This document shows positions 33,538 to 45,079 of a stretch of 64,000 nt of DNA, in pieces (within the stretch, counting starts at the first letter, position 1; each line of letters begins with the position of its first letter). The notes under the pieces were generated by a model. That model was given only the letters and a program-made list of their open reading frames with translations, was not told where the DNA came from and made no database searches. Made by a program: the position numbers and the translations under genes. The stretch is from contig JAUPFV010000002.1 in the NCBI GenBank assembly GCA_036936605.1, forward strand, positions 165,408,813-165,472,812, in the 5' to 3' direction. This DNA is from Limnanthes douglasii subsp. nivea. Lineage: Eukaryota; Streptophyta; Magnoliopsida; Brassicales; Limnanthaceae.

Positions 33538-33711
33538 GCATTTAAAGAATGCATAGCACTATGAATACAACCTGGGAATTTAGAAAACGTTAGCACCTTG
33601 AATACTACCCGTGCATTTAGAAAATATTAGCACATCGAATACAACCCGTGCACTTAGAGAAAATTAGCACTTCGAATACAAACAATGCGTTTAAAGAATG
33701 TTAGAAACTTG
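33538..33711 (-). repeat. 37-bp minisatellite in element 2
   Basis: About 4.7 units of a 37-base repeat (starts at 33538, 33576, 33613, 33650 and 33687) with core TTTAGAAAA..TTAGCAC..GAATAC. It lies between accessory gene and integrase. Confidence 0.85.
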
Positions 33712-33845
33712 ATTATAGCTAGTTACTCTTGGTCAACAGCTTCAAAGATAAATAGTCTTTGACCATTTACCAAGATAATATACATATTTGTATTTAAAAA
33801 AACATTGGCAAAAAATAAATTTTATTAATGTCCTCGAATATATAC

Positions 33846-33897
33846 ATGACGCCTCATTAAAACCTTCATGCGCCAACAAGATAAGAAAGAGTATGTC
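33846..33897 (-). other. Conserved post-integrase motif, element 2
   Basis: Minus strand: CATACTCTTTCTTATCTTG then AAGGTTTTAATGAGGCGTC. Same motif as 20592-20650 and 46326-46375. Confidence 0.7.
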
Positions 33898-33939
33898 AAT
33901 TATTCGAAAGAAAAAATTATTCTTATTACAACTTTAAAT

Positions 33940-35100
33940 GTTCTATATTCCAAGGATGTTGAGGTAATCTTCCGTGCTCATCACAAAGGTGATATTACCC
34001 GTCTTAATCCGCTCCATTAACACACAAAGACCCTCCCAATTCGGGGCCATCTTTCCAAGTCGTTTATCCTTTGTATGGGAGAATACCTTCCTCAAGACTC
34101 TGTTACCTACTTTAAATCCCTCATTCTCACATTCAAATTATAATGACTCATCCTCAAAGTTTGATAATGATCATATTCAAATGTTCCCTAACTCTATGCC
34201 CTTCGATCAAGTCTAGGTCTGTGTTTGTTGCCTCTTTATTTAGCTCTTCTGAATAATGAAGTACTCTATAGGAAGGTAAATTTGACTCTACAGGGCTAAC
34301 AATATCCATACCATACACCAAGGCAAAAAAAGTTTATTGTTGTGCCTTGTTAAGAATTGTACAATAAGCCGACAACACCTCTTGCAAATAGTTAGACCAT
34401 TTCTATGCAGCACCAGTTAAATTATTTATTCAAACTCTCAAGAATATATCATTACTTACCTCCACTTGATAGTTTTCTTGGGGATGAAAAGGTGTTGAAA
34501 AACACTATATGGTACCCCTCGTAGTGAAAAAAGTCATTTATCTATGGTTAAATTGAGGACCATTATTATTGGTGATTTTTTGAGGAAGTCCAAAGCGATA
34601 ACATATATTATTCACAATAAATTTAATAATATCCTTAGCTTTTGTACCAGATAACAGTTCAGATTCAGCCCAATTCGAAAAGTAATCTAACATCACTATA
34701 ATCATCTGACTTCCTCTAGAGGCCATAGATAATGGACCTACCAAATTATATTCCCCATCTATCAAAACAGATAGCTTCAGATATGGAAGTGAGCGGTACT
34801 GTTAGCTTGTGAATAGAATTGGAAAAACGTTGACAAATATCACAACCTCAAAGTAAGACCTTAACATCATTCATAACAGAAGACCAATAATAACCTGCCA
34901 ACAAAACCCTGCGCATCAAAGACTTAAACCTACACTGAGCTGAACCTTCACCATTAAGAAACTCATATTAAATCTCTTGAGATTCTTTCCTACCCAAACA
35001 ACGTTGCAATGGTCTACTTATATATATTTTGTATGTGACTCCATGTAATACAACATAACCATGGGCCTTATACCTACACTATTTTAGCCAGCTATACATC
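33940..35100 (-). pseudogene. Element 2 integrase with altered catalytic residues
   Basis: Zinc finger CDICQRFSN near 34830. Core EYNLVGPLSMASRG, TNNNGPQFNHR (34765-34538), then QVEV near 34460, and a C-terminal part ending HPWNIEHL-like near 33950. Both catalytic aspartates read Asn (D to N at the usual GIDLVGP and TDNGPQF positions). Each fits a G-to-A change. Stops flank the core. Inactive. Confidence 0.8.
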
Positions 35101-35199
35101 TTGAGGTAACATACCTTTTAGTAAAAAATTAAGGAAATCAAACCTCCCATCACTTCGAATTATGTCTGGAATCATATTTAAATTGTTCTAAACGTGTTA

Positions 35200-35660
35200 A
35201 ATCGAATGACTCTCCTATAGTAGTATCCATAGATATTATTCTGTAATAGCATTTGTTGCCAAAGAATCATCAAATGTATTATCTCATCGGTTAATATGCT
35301 CTACAATCACTTTGTCAAACAAAAGATAATATATTGAACGCGTAGATATAAAATTAATTGATATTTCTTGGCATCAGACACACACATGCCATATGATTTT
35401 CCACTAGCTGCAAGTCTGTTTCCAAACAAACTATTGTCGCTCCACTTATATTTGCAAGCCTTAAACTAGCTAACACCGCTTCATACTCATCCTCATTATT
35501 TGATGCATGAAAGCCAAACCGAATAGCCTGATATATTGCCTCCCCAAAGGAGAAACTAAATGAACCTCTGTAGTACATCATAATATGCTAAAACCACCAT
35601 TAGTTTGAACCACCCACATTGAAGTTTCCGGTGAGACCTTTTTTCTATGCTCTCATCTGA
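35200..35660 (-). pseudogene. Element 2 second RNase H
   Basis: IYQAIRFGFHASNNEDEYEAVLASLRLA and CLETDLQLVENH (35581-35354) carry the Glu and Asp motifs. The first TDGGSS-like block lies just above, across a stop near 35582. Confidence 0.7.
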
Positions 35661-37150
35661 TCAACTAGAATGAAATTCGACCAAACAATCACCTAAAGCT
35701 TGAGCTTTAATAGCCGTTCGAGGAGTAAAAATGATGTCAAAATATCTTAATGCTACTGACCACTTGGTCATTCTTCTAGAAATGTCTGGTCGTTGTAACA
35801 CATTCTTTAGTGGGAACGAAGTTCGAACCACAATGGTGTAAGCTTGGAAATAAGGGTGCATTTTCCTCGCAGCCACCACTAAAGGAAAAACCATTTTTTC
35901 AAGTTTCAAATACTTGATCACCGATGCTAACAAACTTTTACTAACATAATAGACTGACTTTCAAACTCTCTTATTTTCGCATATCAAAACAACGCTCATA
36001 ACAAAATCAGACACTGCTAGATATATAAAAGTAGTTGTTTTTTAGTTCGAGGCTTCGACAAGATCTCTAGTGACAACAAAAGTTCTTTAATATTTGAAAA
36101 GGTTTCTTCAAAATATGATGTCCAAATGAACTCTTTAGGTCTGCGTAAAACTTGGAAAAAGGCAAAAAACTTTTCTAGAACATCTCAAAATAAATAGATT
36201 TAGAGCAGCTAACCTTCTTGTCAAGACTTGCACCTCCTTTATAGTTCGAGACGATTTCATTGAAACCAAAGCCTTCAACTGTTCCGGATCTACCTCTATC
36301 ACTTTTTCACTAATGATATATCCTAAAAATTTCCCTGATCGGATACCAAAAGTTCATTTTTCCGGATTCAGCTTCAAATGAATGGCCTTTATATTTAAAA
36401 AGGCCTCCTCTAAATTTTTCAGGTATTCACAATCTATCGAGATTTTAGCCAAAGTATCATCAAAATATACCTTCATATTTCTTCCAATCTGAGGAGTAAA
36501 AGCCTTATTCACTAACCTTTGATATGTCGCTCCAGTATTCTTCAACCCAAACGATATCACTTTATAAAAAATTAGTCCTCGATCAATAATGAATATGGTA
36601 CTTTCGTGATCTTTTGGATCAATTTGAATTCGATTATAACCCCCAAATGCATCTATAAAAGAGAAAACATTATTCCCTAAAGTAGAATCAACCAGCTGAT
36701 CTATTCGAGGGATATGAAACAGATCTTTAGGGTATGCTCGATTCAAATATGTGAAGTCAACACACATGCACCATTTCCAATTCTTCTTCTTGACTATCAC
36801 CGGGTTTGCTGTCCATAAATGATATTGTATCTTGAATAGGTCCGACGAGGGGGAGAAGAGCGACCCCTCTCATAATAGCCTCAAACTTTTATATAGAAAA
36901 GACTTATCTCTTCTGAACAACCTGTTTTATCCTCAGATTTATAGCTAGGTATGACATATTATTTCAGATGGAACTCCAATTACATTCTCTAGTTTTCCAA
37001 GCGAAAAGATCCAAATTATCATTTTTTTAACTATTGATAACGTAAAGGAGGAGATAACAATGGTCATGTTCATAAAGTCTTCCCATTAGAGAAAATATAC
37101 TCTTCAATATCCTCACTCACTATTAAAGAACCCAAGATCTTTCTCGGAAC
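35661..37150 (-). pseudogene. Element 2 reverse transcriptase and gypsy RNase H
   Basis: MCVDFTYLNRAYPKDLFHIP, FIDAFGGYNRIQIDPKD, SFGLKNTGATYQRLVN, then MKVYFDD with both catalytic Asp present, and LKLNPEK (36800-36354). LTRRLAALNLFI follows. The tether RNase H (35933-35661) keeps MVFPLVVAARKMHPYFQ and RMTKWSVALRYFDIIFTPRT. Stops at 36354 and after the RT core. Confidence 0.85.
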
Positions 37151-37222
37151 ATTTATTCCCTCTTCATCCGAGGTTAACCCCCTTGGTTGTTATTCAGCCT
37201 TCTGATCCTCAGAATTAAAACC

Positions 37223-37990
37223 TCAAACCCGGAGTGCTGTTGCATAATATTCTTTGGCTACTTTTTGGTCACTTCGAAGCACTCTAGCAAGATCTCCAAT
37301 GATATATTTTAGACATTGATGAACAGTAGACACAAGAACATACATTCTTGAAAGCCAAGTTCTCCCAAAAATAGCCTTATAGATGGTTGGACATTTCAGC
37401 CCCAAGAACAACACTTGAACTTTCTTTTTAAACAGGCCTTTTCCTAAACACACTTCATTTTCAAATTCACCAATCACTTGAGCTGTTACTCCTGTAAGCC
37501 CAATTATAGTACGATCAAGCCGAAAATTTCGGAGAGGATTACGCATCCTATCATACGTAGACTTGAATAACACATTTGTAGAACTTCCTGTATCTATCAG
37601 AATACGTCAAATTTCAGTTGCAGATATATTTTCCCCTATAACCACTGAATTCTCATTAGGACCAGCTATTCTCTTCAAATCATCCTCATTGAACAAAATA
37701 AAAAGAGTATCATGCGTGCCATATAAGTGAGTAGACATCCTCCTTTCTACCTAGGTTACTAAACTGATAACGTGCCTTTTCTTCGAACTATCAGTAGTAG
37801 CAGACATAAAATCTCCCCCAAAGATTGCTAAATATTCAAAATACTCACATAGTCTTCGAACTCGTCCTTGCTCTACTGGTTCATCCACAACCATCAAAAG
37901 TAATTGATTTGGATCTGTGTCCAAATATTTTGATGCCGCATCAAACTCATCATGTTTAGAATCTAAAATCATCAATACACTTTCTTATTT
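37223..37990 (-). pseudogene. Element 2 aspartic protease
   Basis: LIDTGSSTNVLF around 37590 keeps the catalytic DTG. VQVLFLGLKCPTIYKAIFGR and TWLSRMYVLVSTVHQC follow. A TGA sits a few residues before DTG where CGA is usual. A frame change lies near 37750. Confidence 0.8.
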
Positions 37991-39649
37991 CAAATTTGGG
38001 TTAACAGTTTGATGTGTCGATGAGCTTGGAGTTTTCATTCCAGTACTTTGCCCTTTGGCAAAAGCTATCAATTTTCCATTATATATTAAAACCTGTAACT
38101 CCTTCTTTAAAGATATACAATATGAAATGTCATGCCCAATATCATTATGATATTTGTAAAACTTGTTATTGCGTTCTTCTCTTGGTATGTTTATTGAAGC
38201 TGTCTTTTAAAGCTTACATGACCTTTAAACTTCTTGTAAATAGCAACAACATTCTCAGTCAAGTCAACATAATAATCTGGCCTTATCCATTGATTTGGTC
38301 TTGGCCTATAATGTTGATTGTTTGTTATGACATGAAAAGGAACCCCTCCTGTTCGAGGAGTTAAATTGTTATTTGTCCTCAGATATGAAGGTGCGTGATA
38401 GATTGAATTAGTAGATCCTTGCCCCAAATTTTTCTGTATAGAATCAGTTCCACCTCAAACTCTTGTGAACTCCTTCACTTTATTATGATTTCCACTTCAG
38501 GCATTAAACCCCAAAAGTTAATGCTCTCATTTTTGTCATTTCATTTTCCAAATCTCCTGGTAACAACCCTTGTCGAAACACATCCATAGAAACCAGATCT
38601 TCACAATTATCTAACCCTGATTTTGTTAACACAAAATGCTTCGTAGAATCCTTCAATTTATCTCCCAAAACTTACTTACATTGTATTATAGTATCTCCAT
38701 TTTCTCGCATCTCTTTGCTTTCTAAAATCCGTCGTCAGAAAGCTTTGTTAAAATCCTAAAGTTGGTAATATATCCCCTCTGAATCGTATTATACCACTTC
38801 AATGCAGTGCCCTTAAAGGTCTGAGAAAAAGCTCTGCATACCAACCTATCATCATCTTCAAAGTTTATTATATAGTTTTTGAATTGTTCATTATGATTAT
38901 CGGGACCTGCATCCCATATATTTTTTTCGAACTTAGAGATATCAAAACGCTTCAGAAGAGTAATGGACCTAATCTTAGTTGTTAAAGGAGACTTTCTCTA
39001 GTTTAATCCTTATACGTACTGGTCATCTCCTCTTGTCCCCATAATAGCATACAAATTCTGATAAGCTACACATGTGTATTTATTAGATGTATTCCCTTCA
39101 CACCATTCAGTATCCCTCATATAACGAGGTGCATTGTCTCTTTTTGTCTTATATTCCTTGCATGATTTTTGATGTTGGATTCTTTCTCCTTCCCAAGAAC
39201 CCTGATAGTTTATCTGCTTAAACAAGCCTCTCTCAGATTCCGAGATTTCAAATTCATCATCACTAGATGTGACATACCTATGCTTATCTTTCTTTTCTTT
39301 TTTAGAAGTTTGATGTTCTTTGTCAGACTCAAAATAAGCTTTGTTTCAATTGTTTCGAACTTGATGAGTTGCTTACGACTGATCAGATTGAGTTTATTTC
39401 ATATTTCTGTTCAACTTGTCTTACCTCAGATTTTAGTCTACATGACTAGATATGTTGTTCTCTTTTAACATACTTATCATTCAATGCTGTTATTTTTTCC
39501 AACAACTGATTCATCCCAACTTCGATGTCAGAATGACCTTTTTGTACCGGAATTTGATCGTTATTTTTACTTTTTTCCTTATGTAAACTAGATCTCAAAG
39601 TTTCAATAGCTTTTCAAACTATTGGATCAGATTCGTTTCATGGTTCCAT
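37991..39649 (-). pseudogene. Element 2 gag
   Basis: ATG at 39649; the N-terminus (KAIETLRSSLHKE, EVGMNQLLEKITALNDKY) matches element 1 (VRMNQLLDKINALNEKY). A capsid core near 38950-38700 and a zinc-knuckle region near 38130 are recognisable only in pieces, with many stops. Confidence 0.65.
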
Positions 39650-39729
39650 ATCGATCAAGAATGATATTACTGTATAGAAATCCAATACTTTATGGTTTTT
39701 GACAAGAAATCAAGGTATTAATCAAAAAT

Positions 39730-39750
39730 TTCTCCCACGGTGGTCGCCAA
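39730..39750 (-). other. Element 2 primer-binding site
   Basis: Minus strand TTGGCGACCACCGTGGGAG, two bases after the LTR end ATCAACA. Same core as elements 1 and 3. Confidence 0.75.
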
Positions 39751-39752
39751 TT

Positions 39753-40023
39753 TGTTGATTTAAAATTTCGTTTTTAGTGAGAGAAAGTAAAAGAGAGAAC
39801 TCAATTGTAGAGAGAAAGTAGTTTTAGAAATCAGAATTTATTTAATAAAAAGTATCGTGCTTTATTCATCACTTCACTCCTTATTTATAAGAGCGTCAGA
39901 TTTCTATAACTGAATCAGCTATATAAATAGGTAAATTACATTGCAACCCCTTATATTTATAAGTAGTCTAGATTTCATCTTATAACTATACAATTCATCA
40001 TACATACCCTTATCATTATTACA
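39753..40023 (-). repeat. LTR shared by element 2 (as 5' LTR) and element 4 (as 3' LTR)
   Basis: Minus strand: TGTAATAATGATAAGG to AAATCAACA, 271 bp, TATA box TTATAAATAAGG at 39881-39890. It is followed by a primer-binding site (element 2) but also preceded by a polypurine tract, TTGGGGGGCTTAA at 40024-40036, that belongs to the integrase-bearing element on its other side. Confidence 0.75.
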
Positions 40024-40196
40024 TTAAGCCCCCCAATATGTCATATCCTTATCAACCACCAATAGATACTTCCACCTCCGAAGCTTTTGGAGTTGGTCCA
40101 ACAATATCTAGACCACAAGGAATTAATTCAGATATGGAGTGCATTAGTACTTCCAAGATTTGAATTCCATTTGCAAAATTGTTCACAAGTATCACA
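40024..40196 (-). pseudogene. Element 4 remnant: truncated integrase and polypurine tract (left part)
   Basis: Minus strand: integrase zinc-finger end followed by HSISELIPCGLDIVGPTPKA, then within about 40 bases the polypurine tract and LTR. Most of the integrase core and everything after it are deleted. The other half of this element continues at 50744, on the far side of element 3, which is inserted here. Confidence 0.7.
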
Positions 40197-40201
40197 ATAT
40201 T

Positions 40202-40581
40202 TGATGAGTCCGGATAAATCCACCAATGCCTACTGCGACTTTCGGACAAGGGCAATTCGGACATAAATTGCCCATTGAACTATCTGGACAAGACAAAAGT
40301 ATAAAATAACTAAACACCTTTTGACTAAGCTATGTGCTAATCAGCTTACTAAGTAAATAGGTCCTTAAACTTGGCTCGGTTCCATAATTTTGACCCGAAA
40401 GCCCATGGGTCCATAATTAAGGGTATAAATACCCCAACTACTTTCATTAATAAGGGTAATGAACATTTAATACAACCAGGCAGCTCAAATCTCTCACTAC
40501 TAAACACTCAAACATTTAATACTCTCGAAACTTTCCAAAACACTTGACAAAATTACCCTCAGTTTAGAATAAACCTCACCA
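40202..40581 (+). repeat. Element 3 5' LTR
   Basis: TGATGAGTCCGG to CCTCACCA. TATA box TATAAAT at 40424. Followed by AATTGGCGACCACAGTGGGA, the primer-binding site at 40584. Confidence 0.93.
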
Positions 40582-40583
40582 AA

Positions 40584-40602
40584 TTGGCGACCACAGTGGG
40601 AG
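40584..40602 (+). other. Element 3 primer-binding site
   Basis: TTGGCGACCACAGTGGGAG right after the LTR. The tRNA was not identified. Confidence 0.75.
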
Positions 40603-40650
40603 GAGAAGGTACCTGAATCTAGCATTCAAAACCAATAGAAAGACGTTTGG

Positions 40651-42190
40651 ATGGATCCGAACGAGCGAGCAATTCCACCACATGTGGTGGAAGTGGTTGG
40701 AGAAAATAATGAATACACCCCCGAGGAACGAGATAAGTTGAAAGCTGAAATAGAAGCGTTAAGGGCTATTAAAAAGACAGAGATGGGTTTAAAAGAAAAG
40801 TCCAAGGCGTCAGCCGTTCACCATACTAACAATCCAAGGCAGAATGACCCATCAGCAAGACTCATTTAAGCACAAAAAATACCCATGTCAGTTCCAAGAA
40901 GTCTCACCGGTCTAAGCCGGTGGAGAGCTCAGAATCTGAGTCCTCCAGTAGCTCTTCAAACGAGGATGAGCTTGAGGAGTCCTTGTCATCAAGTAGTGAT
41001 GAGGGGAGGTCCAGGAAGAAGCAAAAGCTAGTTAAAAAATATTAAAAAGAGAGAGATAGGCATGGAAGACTAAAGAGGCATCTGGGAAAAGGGTCGTCTC
41101 ACAGCCACAACCATAGTCACAGGCATGTGGACTTACTACTGATTGATCCCTTTGCTTTCCATGATGAGCCAGGTATTTTTACAACACCTAATGAAGACAC
41201 AGTTTTTAGACATAGTCGGAATTGGAGGCAATCGCCATTGTCTGCCAAGATACTGTACAGAAACGTTCCTAAGAGGTTTGATAGTACTAAAATGGAGAAA
41301 TATGATGGGAGCAAAGATCCGGACAACCATCTGGAACATTTTAAAAATTTTATGATGAATTTTGATGATGATGATGACAAACTTTTGTGTAGAGCCTTCT
41401 CTCAATCCTTTACGAGAAGTGCTCTGAAATGGTAAAAAATCCTGCCACAGGGTTGTATCATAAAATTTGATACATTTGGGTGGCCTTCCAAAGGTAGATT
41501 GTGGGGAGTAAAGAGGTTAAGGGCAATAGAGATACTATTATTCATTGTGCCCAAGAGCCAAATGAGTCACTAAAAGATTATATGAGCCGGTTCGAAAATA
41601 CAAAGAATGGGTTAGCTGATTGCTTTGAGCAAGTAGCAATAGCCGCTTTGAGACAAGGATTAAACCTTGAGAATCTAGCTGATTCAGTGACAAGGAAGAA
41701 GGCCACGACTTGGGGTAGTTTGCTAAATCAGGTGGAAAAACAAATCAATGTGGATGAAACAAAGAAGACTAGGGTTACACAGACAAGTGAGGTCTGCCCC
41801 AGCTGCTCCAAATAAGAATCAGTCCTGATACAAGGCTAAAGAAACTGGACAAGGGTCCAACATGGCCAAACAGACTCAATCCCACCCAAATCCAGCTTAG
41901 AGCCAACAATCCATAAATAAACGAGGACCTTGGGTCCAACCGGAGTGGTTTGCTGAGCTAAAGGAGAATGTGGCAACCATTTATGGAAAAACTAAAGAGG
42001 AGGTGCATTTCAGGAAGCCATGAGCACTTCAATCTCCCAAGGAAAGTCGTAATACTTGTTTTTGCCAGTATCATCATGATATTGGCCACAACACCAAAGA
42101 CTGTATCGCTTTGAAACAAGAAGTACATAATCTTATTGAAAGGGGAAAACTGGGAGCTTATGTTAGGAGGAGGAGTGGAAACAGGCCTGG
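40651..42190 (+). pseudogene. Element 3 gag
   Basis: MDPNERAIPPHVVEVV at 40651, a helical charged N-terminus, Ser-rich acidic spacer, then the capsid core (KMEKYDGSKDPDNHLEHF, CRAFSQSFTRSALKW, 41290-41435), MGSKEVKGNRDTIIHCAQE and GLADCFEQVAIAALRQGL (41501-41815). The zinc-knuckle variant CFCQYHHDIGHNTKDC is at 42058-42105. Broken by stops near 40867, 41435 and 41814 and by shifts. Confidence 0.8.
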
Positions 42191-42980
42191 CAATGCTCCC
42201 CGGACAAGCCCTACACACAACGCAGGAACATCAGCTCCGGATGGGGCAATAGTGATCTATGAAAGATTTGGTATCGATTCAGAGTATTTGGAGCCTGACC
42301 CAACTCGTAATAAGGTGGGCGTTATAACAGAGCAAGTCAAGACGGTGTCCGGATTCATTAGCTTCTTTGAGTCACTTACCATTTTCAAAGGGGATACCAT
42401 GACATCACCCACTCCTTCATCAAGGAAGAGGCATGTTCATAATCTAACTACTCGGTTGGAAGGGGGCATATCTTCATACCAGTCCCAAATTCCTTTTCCA
42501 TTTATAGTCTTTGATGAGGATGATCTAAAGGACATTTTTGGGCGTCATGAGGATGCTGTTGTGATAGGAGCATCTATAGGGGGCAACGACATCAAACGAA
42601 TTATAATTGACACTTGCAGCTCAGCGAACATTTTTTTAAGCTCTTACAAGCAAATGAAAAATCTAGTAGTAATTCAACATTCGAACAGATCCATAGTGGG
42701 CTTCACAGGGAGTTATGCGAATGTAATCGGAGAATTTGAGGAAGAGGTAGTGTTGGGAAAAGGCCCCTTCAAGAAGATGGTCAGGGTGCTATTCGTTGTG
42801 GTAGATTGCCCCACATGCTATAATCCGATCTTTGGGAGGTCCTAGCTCTCTAGGATTCATGTTGTGGGTTCACCAGTCCATCAATGTTTAAAGTATGCAG
42901 TTTAAGGACAAGTGGGAGTTGTCCGGAGTAGCCAAAAGATAGCAACAGAATGTTTTGCAATTGCACTTGCTCCTAGAACT
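42191..42980 (+). pseudogene. Element 3 aspartic protease
   Basis: IIIDTCSSANIFL around 42603: the catalytic DTG reads DTC, which would inactivate it. It is otherwise well preserved through VGFTGSYANVIGEFEEEVVLGK and VVVDCPTCYNPIFGRS, then a stop where Trp is usual (42843) and LSRIHVVGSPVHQCLKY. Confidence 0.8.
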
Positions 42981-43151
42981 CTGGGGGCAGTCCAGATTAA
43001 TGAAGATAGCAGTTTTTGGGGCCCTTTGGGGCAAGGGTGAAATCGATGAACCCAGAGAGACCTCCGATGTTTTGATACCGATTGAAGAAGTTGAAACCCA
43101 CTCTCTGGTTAAAGGAAGGAGTGTTAAAGTTGGCTCCAAGATGCACCAGAA

Positions 43152-44560
43152 TTGAAGAAAAAGTTGTTATCCTTTTTGGCAGGTCACCAACATGTTTTTT
43201 CTTGGTGTAATGCTGATGTGACCGGAGTACCAGCAAGTGTTATATCACACAAGCTATCCATTCGGAGAGATATTGCACCTATTGTGCAAAAAATGAGAGC
43301 TTTTTCTAAGGAGAAAGCTGATGTAATAGTCCAAGAAGTTGACCAGCTTACTAAGATGGGGCACATAAATGAGTGTCAGTATCCTTTATGGACAGCCAAC
43401 CCAGTGTTAGTCAAGAAAAAGAATGGGAAATGGCGTATGTGTATCGACTTTACTAACCTCAACAGAGCTTGCCCAAAAGATCTTTATCCAGTCCCCCGTA
43501 TAGATTAGTTAGTGGACTCCACATCTAGAAACAAGCTATTATTGTTCATGGATGCCTTCTCCGGTTATAACCAGATACAGGTGGATCCGAAGGACCAAGA
43601 ACACACTACCATTGTTACAGATATGGGTCTCCATTGTTGTAAGGTGATGCCTTTTGGGTTGAAAAAATGCTGGGGCTACTTATCAGAGGTTGGTAAATAA
43701 AGTATTTACTGATTAAATTGGAAGAAATATGGAAGTATATATCGATGATATGATGGTTAAGGGCTTAGAAGAAGAGTTTCACCTAATTGATCTTCAAAAA
43801 ACTTTTGTCAACTTAACAAAGGTGAATTTAAAACTCAATCCTGAAAAGTGTGTGTTTAGGGTGCGATCTAGTAAGTTTTTGGGTTATGTGATTAGTGAAA
43901 AAGGGATACAGCCTGATCCGGATCAACTTGATGCTCTGTTAAAAATGGACCCTCCTCGAAATATTAAAGAAGGGCAGAGGTTGACAGGAAGGTTGTCTGC
44001 TTTGAATCGTTTTATTTCAAGGTCTTCGGACAAATGTACTCCATTCTTTCAAACCTTGAAAGGTGCTAAAGACTTAAATTTGTCTCCACGGTGCAACAAG
44101 GCTTTTGATGAAATAAAGAAACACTTGTCTTCTCCTAAAACCCTTTCTAAGCCAGTTGAAGGAGAAACACCTATGTATACTTGGTTGTGTCAGAATGTGC
44201 TATAAGTGCAGTGCTGGTTAGAGAGGTGGACAATTATCCTCATCCGGTGTACTACATCAACAAGAGTCTGATAGATGCTAAGAAGAGGTTCCTAAAGCTT
44301 GAAAAGCTGGCACTAGCCTTAGTAATTGCTGCCAGAAAAATGAGACCGTATTTTCAATCTCATTCCATTATCGTCCGAACATCTTTTCCACTAAAGAATG
44401 TTCTTCAGAAAGCGGACATATCAAGCAAGATGACCAAGTGGTCTGAAGTTGGGTGATTATGACATTTATTTTGCTCCACGGACTGCAATCAAAGCTCAAT
44501 ATGTCGCTGACTTCTTGGTGGAATTTCATTCGAACAGATGTTCTAAACAAGCTTCAGAAG
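43152..44560 (+). pseudogene. Element 3 reverse transcriptase and gypsy RNase H
   Basis: QYPLWTANPVLVKKKNGKWR, MCIDFTNLNRACPKDLYP, stop in place of Gln at 43506, FMDAFSGYNQIQVDPKDQ, MPFGLKKCWGYL (one-base shift in the usual NTGATYQ), then MEVYIDDMMVK with intact YIDD at 43729, and LNPEKCVFRVRSSKFLGYVI. The tether RNase H is YYINKSLIDAKKRFLKLEKL and MTKWSEVG. Few lesions for its age. Confidence 0.85.
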
Positions 44561-45062
44561 AAAAAACCAAAAAAGAATGGATTGTCCGGACAGATGGTGG
44601 ATCAAGCATAATGGGTTGTGGGGCTGGGATTTGTTTAACCTCTCCATATGAAGATAAGTTATACCAGACTATATGTTTTGCTTTTAAGGATTCTAACAAT
44701 GAGTCTGAATATGAGGCAGCTATAACTGGTCTAAAATTAGCTTTTTTGTGTGGGGCTAAAAGAATTAGATTAATGAGTGATTCTTAGCTTCTTATCCAAC
44801 ATGCTCAAGGTCAGTCCGAAGCCAAGAAGGAGCAGTTGATCAAATACTTATTCATTCTTAAAGAAGTAGCAGCCAACTTCAAAAATATTTGCTATGAACA
44901 TATTCCTAGATCAGAAAACACACTAGCAGATATCTTAACAACCATAGCATACTCTGAGTCCTACCCATGAATTCATGTACAAGAATTCCTATCCATACAA
45001 TCAAATTAGAGCAAGGAAGAAGAGGAGAGCTTAAGTGTACAAGTGGTTCAATCCAAAGATTA
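44561..45062 (+). pseudogene. Element 3 second (archaeal-type) RNase H
   Basis: EWIVRTDGGSS, SNNESEYEAAITGLKLA, IRLMSDS and SENTLADIL supply all four acidic catalytic positions. One stop replaces Gln after MSDS (44786). One of the two best-preserved copies of this domain here, with element R. Confidence 0.8.
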
Positions 45063-45079
45063 GAGATTTCCCCTTCTTT

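Larger units (their letters stand above)
30480..40023 (-). mobile_element. Element 2: Tat-lineage retrotransposon, 3' LTR missing
   Basis: Minus-strand order: LTR (40023-39753), primer-binding site, gag, protease, RT, RNase H, second RNase H, integrase, post-integrase motif, minisatellite, then an accessory gene on the plus strand. Gag resembles that of element 1 (KRDNAPRYMRDTEWCEGNTS versus KRDNVPHSTWCEGNTS). No second LTR copy is found left of the accessory gene, and the sequence runs into element 6 near 30400-30480, so the 3' end appears truncated. Confidence 0.8.
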
